Source: an uncultured Burkholderiaceae bacterium
Lineage (GTDB): Bacteria; Pseudomonadota; Gammaproteobacteria; Burkholderiales; Burkholderiaceae
Direction: 5' to 3'
Length of the DNA: 13,150 nt
Assembly (NCBI GenBank): GCA_937871985.1
Contig: CALMPB010000479.1
Location: forward strand, 1 to 13,150
The notes under the pieces were generated by a model. The model searched no databases. It saw only the letters and a list, made by a program, of their open reading frames with translations, and was not told the origin of the DNA. The translations under genes and the position numbers were made by a program. Below are positions 1-7,300 of this stretch, one piece after another. Each line of letters opens with the position of its first letter. Within the stretch, counting starts at the first letter, position 1.

Positions 1-107
1 GGTTCATCGCCTGATGAACGAAACCGGCTCCGCGCACAAAATTTCCGACAGGCCCCAGCCGCCCGGTGCAACCTGAAAATGCGGTGGCCTGCGAAGGAAA
101 CCGACGC
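1..107. other. Spacer downstream of IS66 tnpB with a small hairpin
   Basis: This is the stretch where the large IS66 transposase gene (tnpC) would be expected to begin after tnpB. It contains a perfect 7-bp inverted repeat, GTTCATC (2-8) and GATGAAC (13-19), with a 4-nt loop. A minus-strand ATG at 7-5 lies inside this hairpin and could be the tnpC start, but only two codons are visible, so this cannot be decided from the window. Confidence 0.3.
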
Positions 108-449
108 TCAGCCAGCGCTCTGCGGACGCCAGGAATACTGCGGGTTGCGCCAGTCGATCCCGTCGAGCAGGCAGGAAAGTTGCGAACTCGTCAGCGACAC
201 GACGCCGTCCTTCGCCGAGGGCCAGATGAATTTACCTCGCTCGAGCCGCCGCGTGTAGAGCGACATAGCAATCCCGTCGTGCCAGATAATCTTGATCAGC
301 GTGCCGCTGCGGCCCCGAAAGACCCACAGATCGCCGGCGAACGGGTCCCTGGTGAAGTGCTGCTGGACCATCGCCGCCAGACTCTGCATCCCACGTCGCA
401 TATCGGTGTGGCCCATCGCGATCCACACTCGCGCGCCCGATGGAATCAC
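108..449 (-). CDS. tnpB: IS66 family accessory protein TnpB (Orf2)
   Basis: This 113-residue protein is the second accessory ORF of IS66-type insertion sequences, needed with TnpA and the DDE transposase TnpC for transposition; its biochemical role is not settled. The family pattern is clear: VWIAMGHTDMRRG near the N-terminus, a central DLWVFRGRSGTLIKIIWHD, then LYTRRLERGKFIWP. I start it at GTG 449 because that codon overlaps the tnpA stop as GTGA, the translational coupling usual for IS66. A longer in-frame ORF reaches an ATG at 650, but its extra 67 residues are low-complexity antisense to tnpA. Length matches the family's usual 110-120 residues. Whether tnpC follows cannot be seen. Confidence 0.9.
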   Translation of the reverse strand: MIPSGARVWIAMGHTDMRRGMQSLAAMVQQHFTRDPFAGDLWVFRGRSGTLIKIIWHDGIAMSLYTRRLERGKFIWPSAKDGVVSLTSSQLSCLLDGIDWRNPQYSWRPQSAG

Positions 450-802
450 CGCACCGCCCTCAGTGCGGCCGCCGCCAGCGCGGGTGGCGCCGACGCCGAA
501 ATCCGCATGCGGCGCCCATCGGCCATCTCCAGCACGATCGCCGCTTCCGGCTCGGGCGGCGGCGACGGAGCCAGGGTCGGATCGGGCGCATCGTCGACCA
601 CCGCCGGAACGAAGGCAGCCCGTGCGCGGCGCAAAGCAGCCCTCCGCCACTCATAGATCAGACTGCGAGAAATGTCGTAACGCCGGGCAACGTGCTGGAC
701 CTTCGCGCCCGGCGCGAACGCCTCCCGCAAAATCTCCAGCCGCTCCTCATCCGACCAATCCCGGCGGCGGTTCGCCCCCGTCAACACCGTTACCTGTGTC
801 AT
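446..802 (-). CDS. tnpA: IS66 family accessory protein TnpA (Orf1)
   Basis: A 118-residue protein, the first ORF of an IS66 element. The N-terminal half holds a helix-turn-helix of the TnpA/IS3-OrfA type (RDWSDEERLEILREAF, then VQHVARRYDISRSLIYEWRR, residues about 14-56), which binds DNA. A proline/alanine linker follows, then a C-terminal IVLEMADGRRMRIS segment typical of IS66 TnpA. I start at ATG 802 (MTQVTVLTG), which matches family N-termini; an in-frame ATG at 871 would add 23 atypical residues and cross repeats likely to be regulatory. The stop overlaps the tnpB GTG. It is transcribed leftward, so the rest of the element lies beyond the left window edge. Confidence 0.88.
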   Translation of the reverse strand: MTQVTVLTGANRRRDWSDEERLEILREAFAPGAKVQHVARRYDISRSLIYEWRRAALRRARAAFVPAVVDDAPDPTLAPSPPPEPEAAIVLEMADGRRMRISASAPPALAAAALRAVR

Positions 803-805
803 CGC

Positions 806-853
806 CGTCCTAACGTGCGTCCTTATGTGCGAACTTAAGGACGTCCTGAGGAC
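806..853. repeat. Repeats and inverted repeat upstream of IS66 tnpA
   Basis: The hexamer CGTCCT occurs three times, at 806-811, 818-823 and 842-847, spaced 12 and 24 bp apart. The middle copy belongs to a perfect 8-bp inverted repeat, CGTCCTTA (818-825) and TAAGGACG (836-843), with a 10-nt gap. GTCC-TGA-GGAC at 843-853 adds a small dyad. The set sits directly in front of tnpA and close to where the element's terminal repeat must lie. It could be transposase-binding sites or the tnpA operator; I did not recognise a named IS66 terminal repeat. Confidence 0.45.
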
Positions 854-1030
854 ACCGCCGCCCATCAACAAGCGGCTCCCGCCGGATGGCTACGAGCCCG
901 CGCGCGGGAGCGGATAGTTTCACCCTCCGTCGTCGAGCTGTGTCTGGCGCAAGGGCGGCGTCTTCGCTTCGATAGCGGCATCGAAGGCGCGACCCTGACC
1001 CGGCTTATCCGGTCGGTGGAAGCTGCATGA
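839..1030 (+). pseudogene. 3' remnant of a second IS66 tnpA, with the tnpB start codon
   Basis: The plus-strand frame opened by a stop at 836-838 runs to TGA 1028-1030. It ends in an IS66 TnpA-like C-terminus, VVELCLAQGRRLRFDSG followed by TLTRLIRSVEAA. It has no start codon and no helix-turn-helix, so the 5' half is missing. Its TGA overlaps an ATG at 1027-1029 (ATGA), exactly the tnpA/tnpB coupling of IS66; the next frame reads M-I-G and then stops resembling TnpB, so the homology breaks at about 1034. It differs in sequence and strand from the tnpA at 446-802, so this is a different, decayed element lying head to head with it. Confidence 0.6.
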
Positions 1031-1034
1031 TCGG

Positions 1035-1174
1035 AGGGAACCGGCGTAAGGGTACCCCCGGCTCCAGGCACGCCTCAACCAACGGGCCTTCCCCGCCACA
1101 TAGTAATAGCGCCGGCCGTTACTCGTCACCCGCACGACCTGGAGACCACACCGGCCCATCGGCAGCATCTGCAT
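1035..1174 (-). pseudogene. Truncated N-terminus of an unidentified gene
   Basis: A minus-strand ORF begins at ATG 1174 with an AAGGATGAGG-like ribosome-binding site just upstream. About 46 residues look protein-like (VVRVTSNGRRYYYVAGKARW) before the frame enters the IS66 remnant near 1035, after which the translation is antisense noise. The N-G-R-R-Y-Y-Y pattern is loosely like the N-terminal arm of phage-type tyrosine recombinases, but this is too short to assign. I read it as the start of a gene cut by the decayed IS66 element. Confidence 0.35.
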
Positions 1175-1200
1175 GTGTCCACCTCATCCTTGGTGGACAC
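1175..1200. promoter_or_regulatory. Perfect 9-bp inverted repeat over a ribosome-binding site
   Basis: GTGTCCACC (1175-1183) and GGTGGACAC (1192-1200) form a perfect 9-bp inverted repeat with an 8-nt gap. On the minus strand the repeat ends immediately before ATG 1174 and encloses the purine-rich AAGGATGAGG ribosome-binding site. No T-run follows on either strand, so it is not an intrinsic terminator. It could be an operator for a dimeric regulator or an RNA hairpin that hides the start of the truncated gene. Confidence 0.5.
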
Positions 1201-1249
1201 TTCCTTCACACCGCATCACTCAACCGAACAGGTGCGCTGAATTTCGCGC

Positions 1250-2488
1250 TTACGATATGCCGACACGCAGCAGGAGACCGAACGACTTTGCATTAGCGAT
1301 GAAGACGATCATCGCCAGCGCCAGATAGGCCCAGGCAAGCCCGGTCAACGTGGCGATCGCGGCGGTCTCGCCGCCGAGGAAGCGTAGCGCCAGTCCAACC
1401 TGCACCAGGAACAGGATGGCGAGGGCGAGCGCTCCCCAGAGGCTGAGCCGAAGCCTCAAGAGCAACGCGATCCCGAAAATCGATTGGGCAGCGGTAAGGA
1501 AAAATTCCTCATGTTGCCGCGCATCGAGCGGCAGTGCGGAAAAACTGCCCGCGCCGAGGCTCATCGCCAGCGGCAGCATGCCGACGAGCAACGTCCACTG
1601 ATTGATCTTGTCAGAGATCATCGTCGCGAGCCCGTTGGCGGCGCGGCCCGACAGGACGAACAGGATCGCAATCGTGGCCGCGGGCGCTTCGCTCGCGAGC
1701 GGCGCGAGCCACTGGATGAGCAGGAATTCGTCGAATCCCAGCACGCGGCCCGAGCCCACCATCGCTTCGGCAAAGGGCTCCGCCGACACCAGGATCACCG
1801 CGGCTGCAACGATCGTGAGGGCACCCATGACGAGCCATTGCCGACCAGAGGACAGTGTCGCCAGCGCCGCCGCCGGGCCGGGTTCGTCGTCTTCGCCCTC
1901 TTCCGCCTTCGGAAGGCGGCTGACGCGCCAGACATAAACGCCGAAGACGGCGACAAGCACCACCGTATCGAGTAGGCCGATCTCATTGCGCAGCAGGATT
2001 GTAAACGACCAGATGGAGCCGATAAGCAGGAACGTGACTTCCGCGGCGTTGACCGGGGCAAGGTCGATTTGGCGCTCCCGCGTACGAAACCAGTGAATGA
2101 GCACGAGCGTAGGCCACGCCAAGCCCACGAGAAGACGGTTCGCACCCGTCATGTTGGCGGCCGCATAATGGACATAGTTCGAGTCCGGGTTCTGACCCGC
2201 GACATAGGCATAATAGAAATCGACTGCGTATTCGGGCAGCACCGTGATTAAAGCGATAGCCGCAACAATGAGGCCCTGGCTGATCCGCTTCTCGGCCGCC
2301 TCGGCACCCCAGGAGAGCATGAACCCGGCCGCTAAAATCGCGCCACCGAACAGCAGCGCATCAAGCAACGGGTCCGGTCGCCATCCCCCCAGCCGCAGCG
2401 CTAATGCCGGCACCGTAATCGCGACCGCTATGCCAAGATAGACAGCGAACCTTCCGAGCGAGGCTCGGGTGTGGACGGGACTTGTCAT
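1250..2488 (-). CDS. CaCA-superfamily cation exchanger (sodium/calcium or proton-coupled)
   Basis: A 412-residue polytopic inner-membrane protein with about ten to eleven hydrophobic segments. It shows the two inverted alpha-repeats of CaCA exchangers: repeat 1 at about residues 72-127 with LITVLPEYAVD, its acidic residue being E86, and repeat 2 at about 256-310 with LAPLASEAPA, E267. An acidic loop (residues 195-204, EEGEDDEPG) joins the halves, as in other family members. The cation cannot be read from the sequence; Na+, Ca2+ or H+ coupling is family knowledge. I chose ATG 2488 because it has a GAGG ribosome-binding site and follows the DUF190 stop by 10 nt; an in-frame ATG at 2545 would overlap DUF190. 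It is co-transcribed with DUF190. Confidence 0.85.
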   Translation of the reverse strand: MTSPVHTRASLGRFAVYLGIAVAITVPALALRLGGWRPDPLLDALLFGGAILAAGFMLSWGAEAAEKRISQGLIVAAIALITVLPEYAVDFYYAYVAGQNPDSNYVHYAAANMTGANRLLVGLAWPTLVLIHWFRTRERQIDLAPVNAAEVTFLLIGSIWSFTILLRNEIGLLDTVVLVAVFGVYVWRVSRLPKAEEGEDDEPGPAAALATLSSGRQWLVMGALTIVAAAVILVSAEPFAEAMVGSGRVLGFDEFLLIQWLAPLASEAPAATIAILFVLSGRAANGLATMISDKINQWTLLVGMLPLAMSLGAGSFSALPLDARQHEEFFLTAAQSIFGIALLLRLRLSLWGALALAILFLVQVGLALRFLGGETAAIATLTGLAWAYLALAMIVFIANAKSFGLLLRVGIS

Positions 2489-2498
2489 GCTAGCCTCG

Positions 2499-2846
2499 TC
2501 AGCCGGTGGGCAGCTGTGGGTGTTCTTCGGATGACGATGCCTCAAACAATATCTCGACGGCCTCGAGTGTTATCAACCCGATCCCCGGGATGTCCGCGAG
2601 CGAGGCTGCGAAGGCACGCAGGTGCGCCTCCTCATCGATGATCTCGATGATGAGCGGTTGGTCCTCGTCGAGCAAATGATGCCGGTGCTGGTGCGCGCTA
2701 TGGCCGAATCCGAAAAGTGCCCGCACCACCGTCACGCCGGCCAGCTTTGCCTTGCGCGCGCGTTCCGCCACCACCTCGGACACTTTTTCGTCGCCGAAAT
2801 GCGCTGCCTCGTCGGTATAGATCCGGAGCAACTTTATGCTTGCCAT
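2499..2846 (-). CDS. DUF190 family PII-like protein
   Basis: A 115-residue cytoplasmic protein with the complete DUF190 pattern: SIKLLRIYTDEAAHFG at the N-terminus, ERARKAKLAGVTVVRALFGFG, then PLIIEIIDEE and GLITLEAVEILF. DUF190 proteins have a PII/GlnB-like trimeric fold and are thought to sense small ligands or regulate a neighbouring transporter. A histidine cluster at residues 49-57 (H49, H52, H54, H56, H57) falls in the loop after GFG, a plausible metal or ligand site. ATG 2846 is preceded by GGAGAG at good spacing; the in-frame ORF back to 3005 adds 53 unrelated residues. The stop lies 10 nt before the exchanger start, which suggests it controls that exchanger. Confidence 0.85.
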   Translation of the reverse strand: MASIKLLRIYTDEAAHFGDEKVSEVVAERARKAKLAGVTVVRALFGFGHSAHQHRHHLLDEDQPLIIEIIDEEAHLRAFAASLADIPGIGLITLEAVEILFEASSSEEHPQLPTG

Positions 2847-3118
2847 GGCTTCTCTCCAATGAAAGAACTCAAGAGTTGGATACGAGCGGAATGCCGCATT
2901 TTCTCGTGGGTTCTGATTTGCTCTGTGTCCGTCGGCGCCGGTCCGGACGAGTTTAGGGTTTCGAGGACAGACGCCCTGTCCTCGTTCTTCACGGCAGTGA
3001 GCCATTCTCCAATCCGTGACCTCACCCGATGGGCTTGATCACATTCCGGTGTTCGGCTCTCGACTTCCCATTTTCCTTGAGAGTGCGGCCCCGCGATGCG
3101 GAACCCACTAAGGCATGA
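2847..3118. promoter_or_regulatory. DUF190 leader with a strong hairpin; IS110 right flank
   Basis: This 272-nt gap separates the IS110 transposase stop from DUF190. It holds a perfect 9-bp inverted repeat, CGAGGACAG (2962-2970) and CTGTCCTCG (2976-2984), with a 5-nt loop, 116-138 nt before the DUF190 start. On the minus strand the hairpin is followed by AAACCC, not a U-run, so it is not a terminator in the gene direction. The IS110 right end must lie at the right-hand part of this gap, but I cannot place it. No known riboswitch consensus was recognised. Confidence 0.4.
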
Positions 3119-4177
3119 TCAGGACAGCCGGGAAAGATTAGACCGTCGCTCCAGCGCGTCGCGGCACTCATAGTCGCGCTGGTCGCGCAGCACCTGGTAG
3201 GCGATCGTCAATAGCTTGCGCGCGATCACGACCTTGGCGCGATTGGTACCTTTGGTCACTTTCAAGTGCTCATAATCGAACTTGAGAGCGGGCTCAGCGC
3301 GCATGGCGGGAACTGCCGCTTCCACAAAGGCCCAGCGCAGCCACTTGTTGCCGGTCTTGATGAGCCGCCCGTTCCAGCATTTACCGCCGCTGGCATAGGT
3401 CGACGGTACGAGACCGGCATAGGCGGCGAGCTTCTTCGCCGAGCGGAAGCGTGTGACATCGTCGATCTCGGCGGCAATCAGGCGCGCGAAGAACTCACCC
3501 ACGCCAGGGATCGTCTTCAGGCGTTTGACGTCCGCATTGTCAGCGCTGAAGCGTCGGATCGTCTTTTCCGACGCGTGGATCCGCTGGTTGATGTCATCGA
3601 TGAAGGCGATGGCACGGTCGATATGCTCGCGATCGATCGTCGACACCGAAAGCAGCTCGAGCTGGCCACGCCCGATCTTGCCGAACAGGTCGGTCATCTC
3701 CCGCAGTGCTCGGGTCTGCTCCGGATAGCGGTCGAAGATCGTCACCACCCGGTTCTTCACCATCGTGCGCAGCCGCACGAAGAAGATCCGCTCTCGCAGC
3801 GCCTGACGTAGCGCTCGGGCGGCCTCGCGCGGCACGTAGGATTCCGGGATCAGGTCCGCCCGCAGCAGATGCGCCAGGATCGTCGCGTCGATCTTGTCGG
3901 TCTTGATCTTGGCGTCGGCGATCGCCTTCACCTTCAACGGGGGCGCGAGCACGACATCGTCGCACAGCTCGTCGAGCCAGTCGTACATCACCGTCCAGTT
4001 GCGGCTCGCTTCCATCACCGCATGGCTGTTCTCCAGATAGGGCGTCAAAAACCCGGCAAGCGAGCCCGGGTCGTTCTTCACCTTGCCCGAGCGCAGGACC
4101 TGCCCGCCCCTGTCCTGGACCAACAGGTACGTGTAGGCTTTGTGGTAATCCACGCCGATGTGATAATCGTAAGACAT
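3119..4177 (-). CDS. IS110 family transposase (DEDD recombinase)
   Basis: A 352-residue transposase. The N-terminal RuvC-like DEDD domain shows D10 (GVDYHK), E56 (VMEASRNW) and D94/D97 (TDKIDATIL). A coiled-coil linker spans about 150-215, and the C-terminal Tnp_20 domain carries a helix-hairpin-helix (LKTIPGVGEFFARLIAAEI, about 220-238) followed by AYAGLVPSTYASGGK, with the nucleophile serine expected in the STYASGG motif. All catalytic positions are present, so it may be active. ATG 4177 (MSYDYHIGVDYHK) matches family N-termini; an upstream GTG at 4288 would translate through the putative bridge RNA and is rejected. Family members cut and rejoin DNA at sites chosen by the bridge RNA. Confidence 0.93.
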   Translation of the reverse strand: MSYDYHIGVDYHKAYTYLLVQDRGGQVLRSGKVKNDPGSLAGFLTPYLENSHAVMEASRNWTVMYDWLDELCDDVVLAPPLKVKAIADAKIKTDKIDATILAHLLRADLIPESYVPREAARALRQALRERIFFVRLRTMVKNRVVTIFDRYPEQTRALREMTDLFGKIGRGQLELLSVSTIDREHIDRAIAFIDDINQRIHASEKTIRRFSADNADVKRLKTIPGVGEFFARLIAAEIDDVTRFRSAKKLAAYAGLVPSTYASGGKCWNGRLIKTGNKWLRWAFVEAAVPAMRAEPALKFDYEHLKVTKGTNRAKVVIARKLLTIAYQVLRDQRDYECRDALERRSNLSRLS

Positions 4178-4293
4178 GGGTGCATCTCCATTCTCGTTGG
4201 GGATCAGCAATCCGCTCAACGATCGTGATGCCACGAGGGGGTGCACCCTGGCCTCCACGGCGATCATCTCACCGCTCCATTCCTTCACCGAAG
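4178..4293 (-). ncRNA. Candidate IS110 bridge RNA (seekRNA) leader
   Basis: The leader before the transposase folds into a branched structure. An outer 7-bp stem pairs GGGTGCA with TGCACCC (4242-4248 with 4178-4184) and ends exactly at the start codon. Inside it are a small hairpin (4232-4235 with 4224-4227) and a longer one made of a 6-bp stem (4217-4222 with 4194-4199), an asymmetric internal loop and a 4-bp tip (4210-4213 with 4201-4204, loop 4205-4209). A further short hairpin lies at 4283-4293. Bridge RNAs of IS110 elements sit at this position and have stems with internal loops that pair with donor and target DNA. The loops have not been matched to the element ends, so this is a structural inference. 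Confidence 0.4.
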
Positions 4294-4317
4294 CAACACG
4301 CTTTCATACCGGCTCCT
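4272..4317 (-). pseudogene. Possible start of a gene after czcA, cut by IS110
   Basis: Directly after the czcA stop, AGGAG (4317-4313) is followed at 5-nt spacing by ATG 4307, encoding M-K-A-C-C-F-G-E and stopping at TGA 4271-4269 after 12 codons. A good ribosome-binding site and a start codon this close suggest that a further operon gene once began here. The IS110 left end lies within tens of bases, so the rest of the reading frame may have been displaced. I found no convincing continuation on the far side of the element, so this could also be chance. Confidence 0.3.
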
Positions 4318-7300
4318 TCAGGCTCGGGACACGGGATTACCCGCCGACTCTGGCGCTTGACCGTCTTCGCGTCGGCCCCAGCGTTCCCCGTACCCAAGTA
4401 CAACTTTGGAGATCGCCGGGAGGACGAGCAGCGTCAGTATGGTTGCCGCAACCAGTCCGCCGATCACGACAGTAGCAAGCGGCTTCTGCACCTCGGCGCC
4501 GGTGCCGTGTGCAAGCGCCATTGGCACGAAGCCGATGGCCGGCACGAAGCCGGTCATCACCACCGCTCGCATCTTCTCGGTCATGCCCTCCTTGATTGCA
4601 TCGACCAGTAGCATCCCGGCTTCAATGCGCTCGCGGATCGCGGTCATCACCACCAAACCGTTAAGTACGGCGACACCGGCGAGGCAGATGAACCCGACGG
4701 CGGCCGAGACCGAGAAAGCAATTCCGGTCATGGCGAGCGTGAACACACCCCCTGCGAGCCCGAGCGGCACGGCTAGAAACACGGCCGCAGCACGTCCGAG
4801 CCCTCCAAGCGCCAAATAGAGCAGACCGAAGATGGCAAGGAAACACAACGGCACCACGATCGCGAGCCTGCGGGTCGCATCCTGGAGACTCTGGAATTGG
4901 CCACCCCATTCGAGATAGTAACCCGCTGGTAGCTTGACTTGGGCGATTTTTGATTGTGCTTCGGCGACGAATGACCCGGCATCTCGGCCCAAAAGGTTAA
5001 TCTGAATAGCGAGGCGACGCTTGCCGTTCTCACGCCTGATCTCATTCAGCCCTTGGGTAACGCCAATTTGCGCAACCTGCGCGAGCGGCACCTGTTGGCG
5101 AGACTGGCCGACTTTGTCCGGAAGCAGCACCGGCAGCGCTTGGATTTCATCCAGACTTATCCGCGTGGCTTCAGGGACGCGAACCGTGATGTCGAACCGC
5201 CGATCTCCCTCGTAGAGCAGTCCGGACTCGCGACCCCCGAGTGCTGCGGAGACTGTATCGGCTACCTCCCGAACGGTGAGACCGTAGCGCGCTATGGCGG
5301 CTCGGTCGAGCTTGACGTCAAGCGTGGGCGCACCGCCAACCTGGTCAGCCTTGACGCTGCCCGCGCCTGGGATCGACTGCAGAATACGGACCATCTCGTT
5401 AGCCGTTTGGGTCATCTTGTCGAGGTCGTCACCGTAGAGCTTGATCGCCACGTCCCCGCGCACACCCGCGATGAGCTCATTGAAGCGCAGTTGGATCGGT
5501 TGGCTCATCTCATAGAGCTGACCTAGTTGACCGCCAGAAGCCTTCTCGATGCGCTCAATGACTTCCGCCTTGGTGTGGACGCCCGCGGGCCACTGATCCT
5601 GTGGCTTGAGAATGACATAACCGTCCGACATGTTCTGCGGCATCGGATCGGTCGCAACCTCCGCCGTGCCTGTCTTAGAGAACATCAGCTCCACTTCGGG
5701 CAGTTTCGTCACAGCCGCTTCCACCTGGCGTTGCATCGCGAGCGATTGTTCCAGGTTGACGGAAGGCACGCGCGTAGATGCGAGTGCGATGTTTTTCTCG
5801 TCGAGCTGGGGAATGAATTCGGAGCCAAGCAACCCGAAAGCCGGCACTGCGGCTAGGAAGAAGGCGAAGCCGCCCACGATGAACGGCCACGGTCGCGCCA
5901 CCGCCTTGTCGAGCAGGGGTAGGTAGCGCGCCTTGGCCTTGGCGATCAACCACACCTCCTTCTCAGCGACGCGGCCCCGGATCAACAGCGCCACCATCGC
6001 CGGCACGAACGTCAGCGCCAGAATGAACGCCGCGACGAGCGCGAGCATGATCGTGATCGCCATCGGCGAAAACGTTTTGCCCTCGACACCGGTGAACATC
6101 AGCAGCGGCGCGAAGGCGAGCAGGATGATCGCCTGTCCGAACACGGTGGGCTTGATCATCTCCTGGGAGGCCCGCATGGTTTCCTCAAGCCGCTCGCGAA
6201 GGGTGAGAAGTCGCCCCTCATGCTCCTGTCGGTGCGCGAGCCGCGCCAGACAGTTTTCGATGATGATGACCGCCCCGTCGACGATCAGCCCGAAGTCGAG
6301 CGCCCCGAGGCTCATCAGATTGCCCGGAACCCGGAACGCGTTCATTCCTATAGCCATCATCAGGAACGAGAAGGGGATCACGAGCACCGAAATAACTGCC
6401 GCGCGCCAGTTGCCGAGCAAGAGGAAGAGGGATGCTGCGACGAGGATGGCGCCCTCGGTCAGATTGCGCTCGACCGTAGCGACCGTCGAGCTGACAAGTT
6501 TAGCGCGATTAAGCACGATCTCGACTTCGACACCCGGCGGCAATGTATTAGAGATTTGATCCAGCTTTGTGCCCACATCTTGCGCGACGATCCGACTATT
6601 TTGTCCGATCAGCATGAGAACGGTACCGATCACCGCTTCCTTGCCATTCACACTGCCCGCGCCCGTGCGGAGATCGCCGCCGCTCTCGACGTTGGCGATT
6701 TGTCCCACCGTTATCGGCACACCGCCCCGCGTAGCGGCGACCGCGTTCTTGATTTCGTCGACCGAGCGCACCCGCGCGTCGAGCCGAACCAGGTAGCCTT
6801 CGCCACCGCGGTTGTAGTAGTTGGCCCCAACCGCGAGATTGGCGTTTTCCAATGCCTCACCAAGCTCGCTGTAGGAGATGCCGTAGGTCGCCAGCTTTGT
6901 CGGATCAGGCTCCACGACAAAGGTTTTGGCATAGCCGCCAATCGAGTCGACGCCGGCGACGCCGGAAACCGCCCGCAACTGCGGGCGGACGATCCAGTCT
7001 TGTACAGTGCGGAGGAATCCGGCCTGCTCCACCTCGTTCGTCAACCGATCGCCCTCGGGCGTCAGATAGCTGCCGTCCGACTGCCATCCGGGTTGACCAT
7101 TCTCGACCTTGCCACCCTTCCCACCGGGGTTGCGGTATCGCACGGTGTACATCACGACCTCACCCAGGCCAGTTGTAACCGGACCGATCTGTGGCTGGAT
7201 TCCGTCAGGCAAAGTGTCGCGCGCCTGGGTCAGCCGCTCGCCGACCTGCTGACGCGCGAAATAAAGATCGGTGCCCTCGGAGAAAATCGCGGAAACCTGG

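Larger units (their letters stand above)
3100..4300 (-). mobile_element. IS110-family insertion sequence (ends approximate)
   Basis: The element contains one transposase gene with a long non-coding leader (from 4178 upwards) and a short right flank, the layout of the IS110 group, in which the bridge RNA is encoded at the left end before the transposase. IS110 elements lack terminal inverted repeats and make no target duplication, so both ends given here are estimates; the true ends probably lie within about 50 nt. It sits between czcA and DUF190 in the same orientation as both, so its transcription could read into DUF190. Confidence 0.65.

Noticed and set aside
920..1174. An uninterrupted 84-residue minus-strand gene
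   Set aside because: Only its first 46 or so residues look coding; the rest is antisense to a recognisable IS66 tnpA remnant, so it is a junction artefact.
1175..1200. The inverted repeat as an intrinsic terminator for the cation exchanger
   Set aside because: No T-run follows on either strand and it encloses a ribosome-binding site.
2962..2984. Fluoride or mini-ykkC guanidine riboswitch
   Set aside because: The loop and flanking bases do not fit the conserved parts of these motifs as I know them; only a single hairpin is visible.
4178..4288. A GTG start at 4288 lengthening the IS110 transposase by 37 residues
   Set aside because: The extension crosses the folded leader and is absent from family N-termini, which begin close to the GVDYHK motif.
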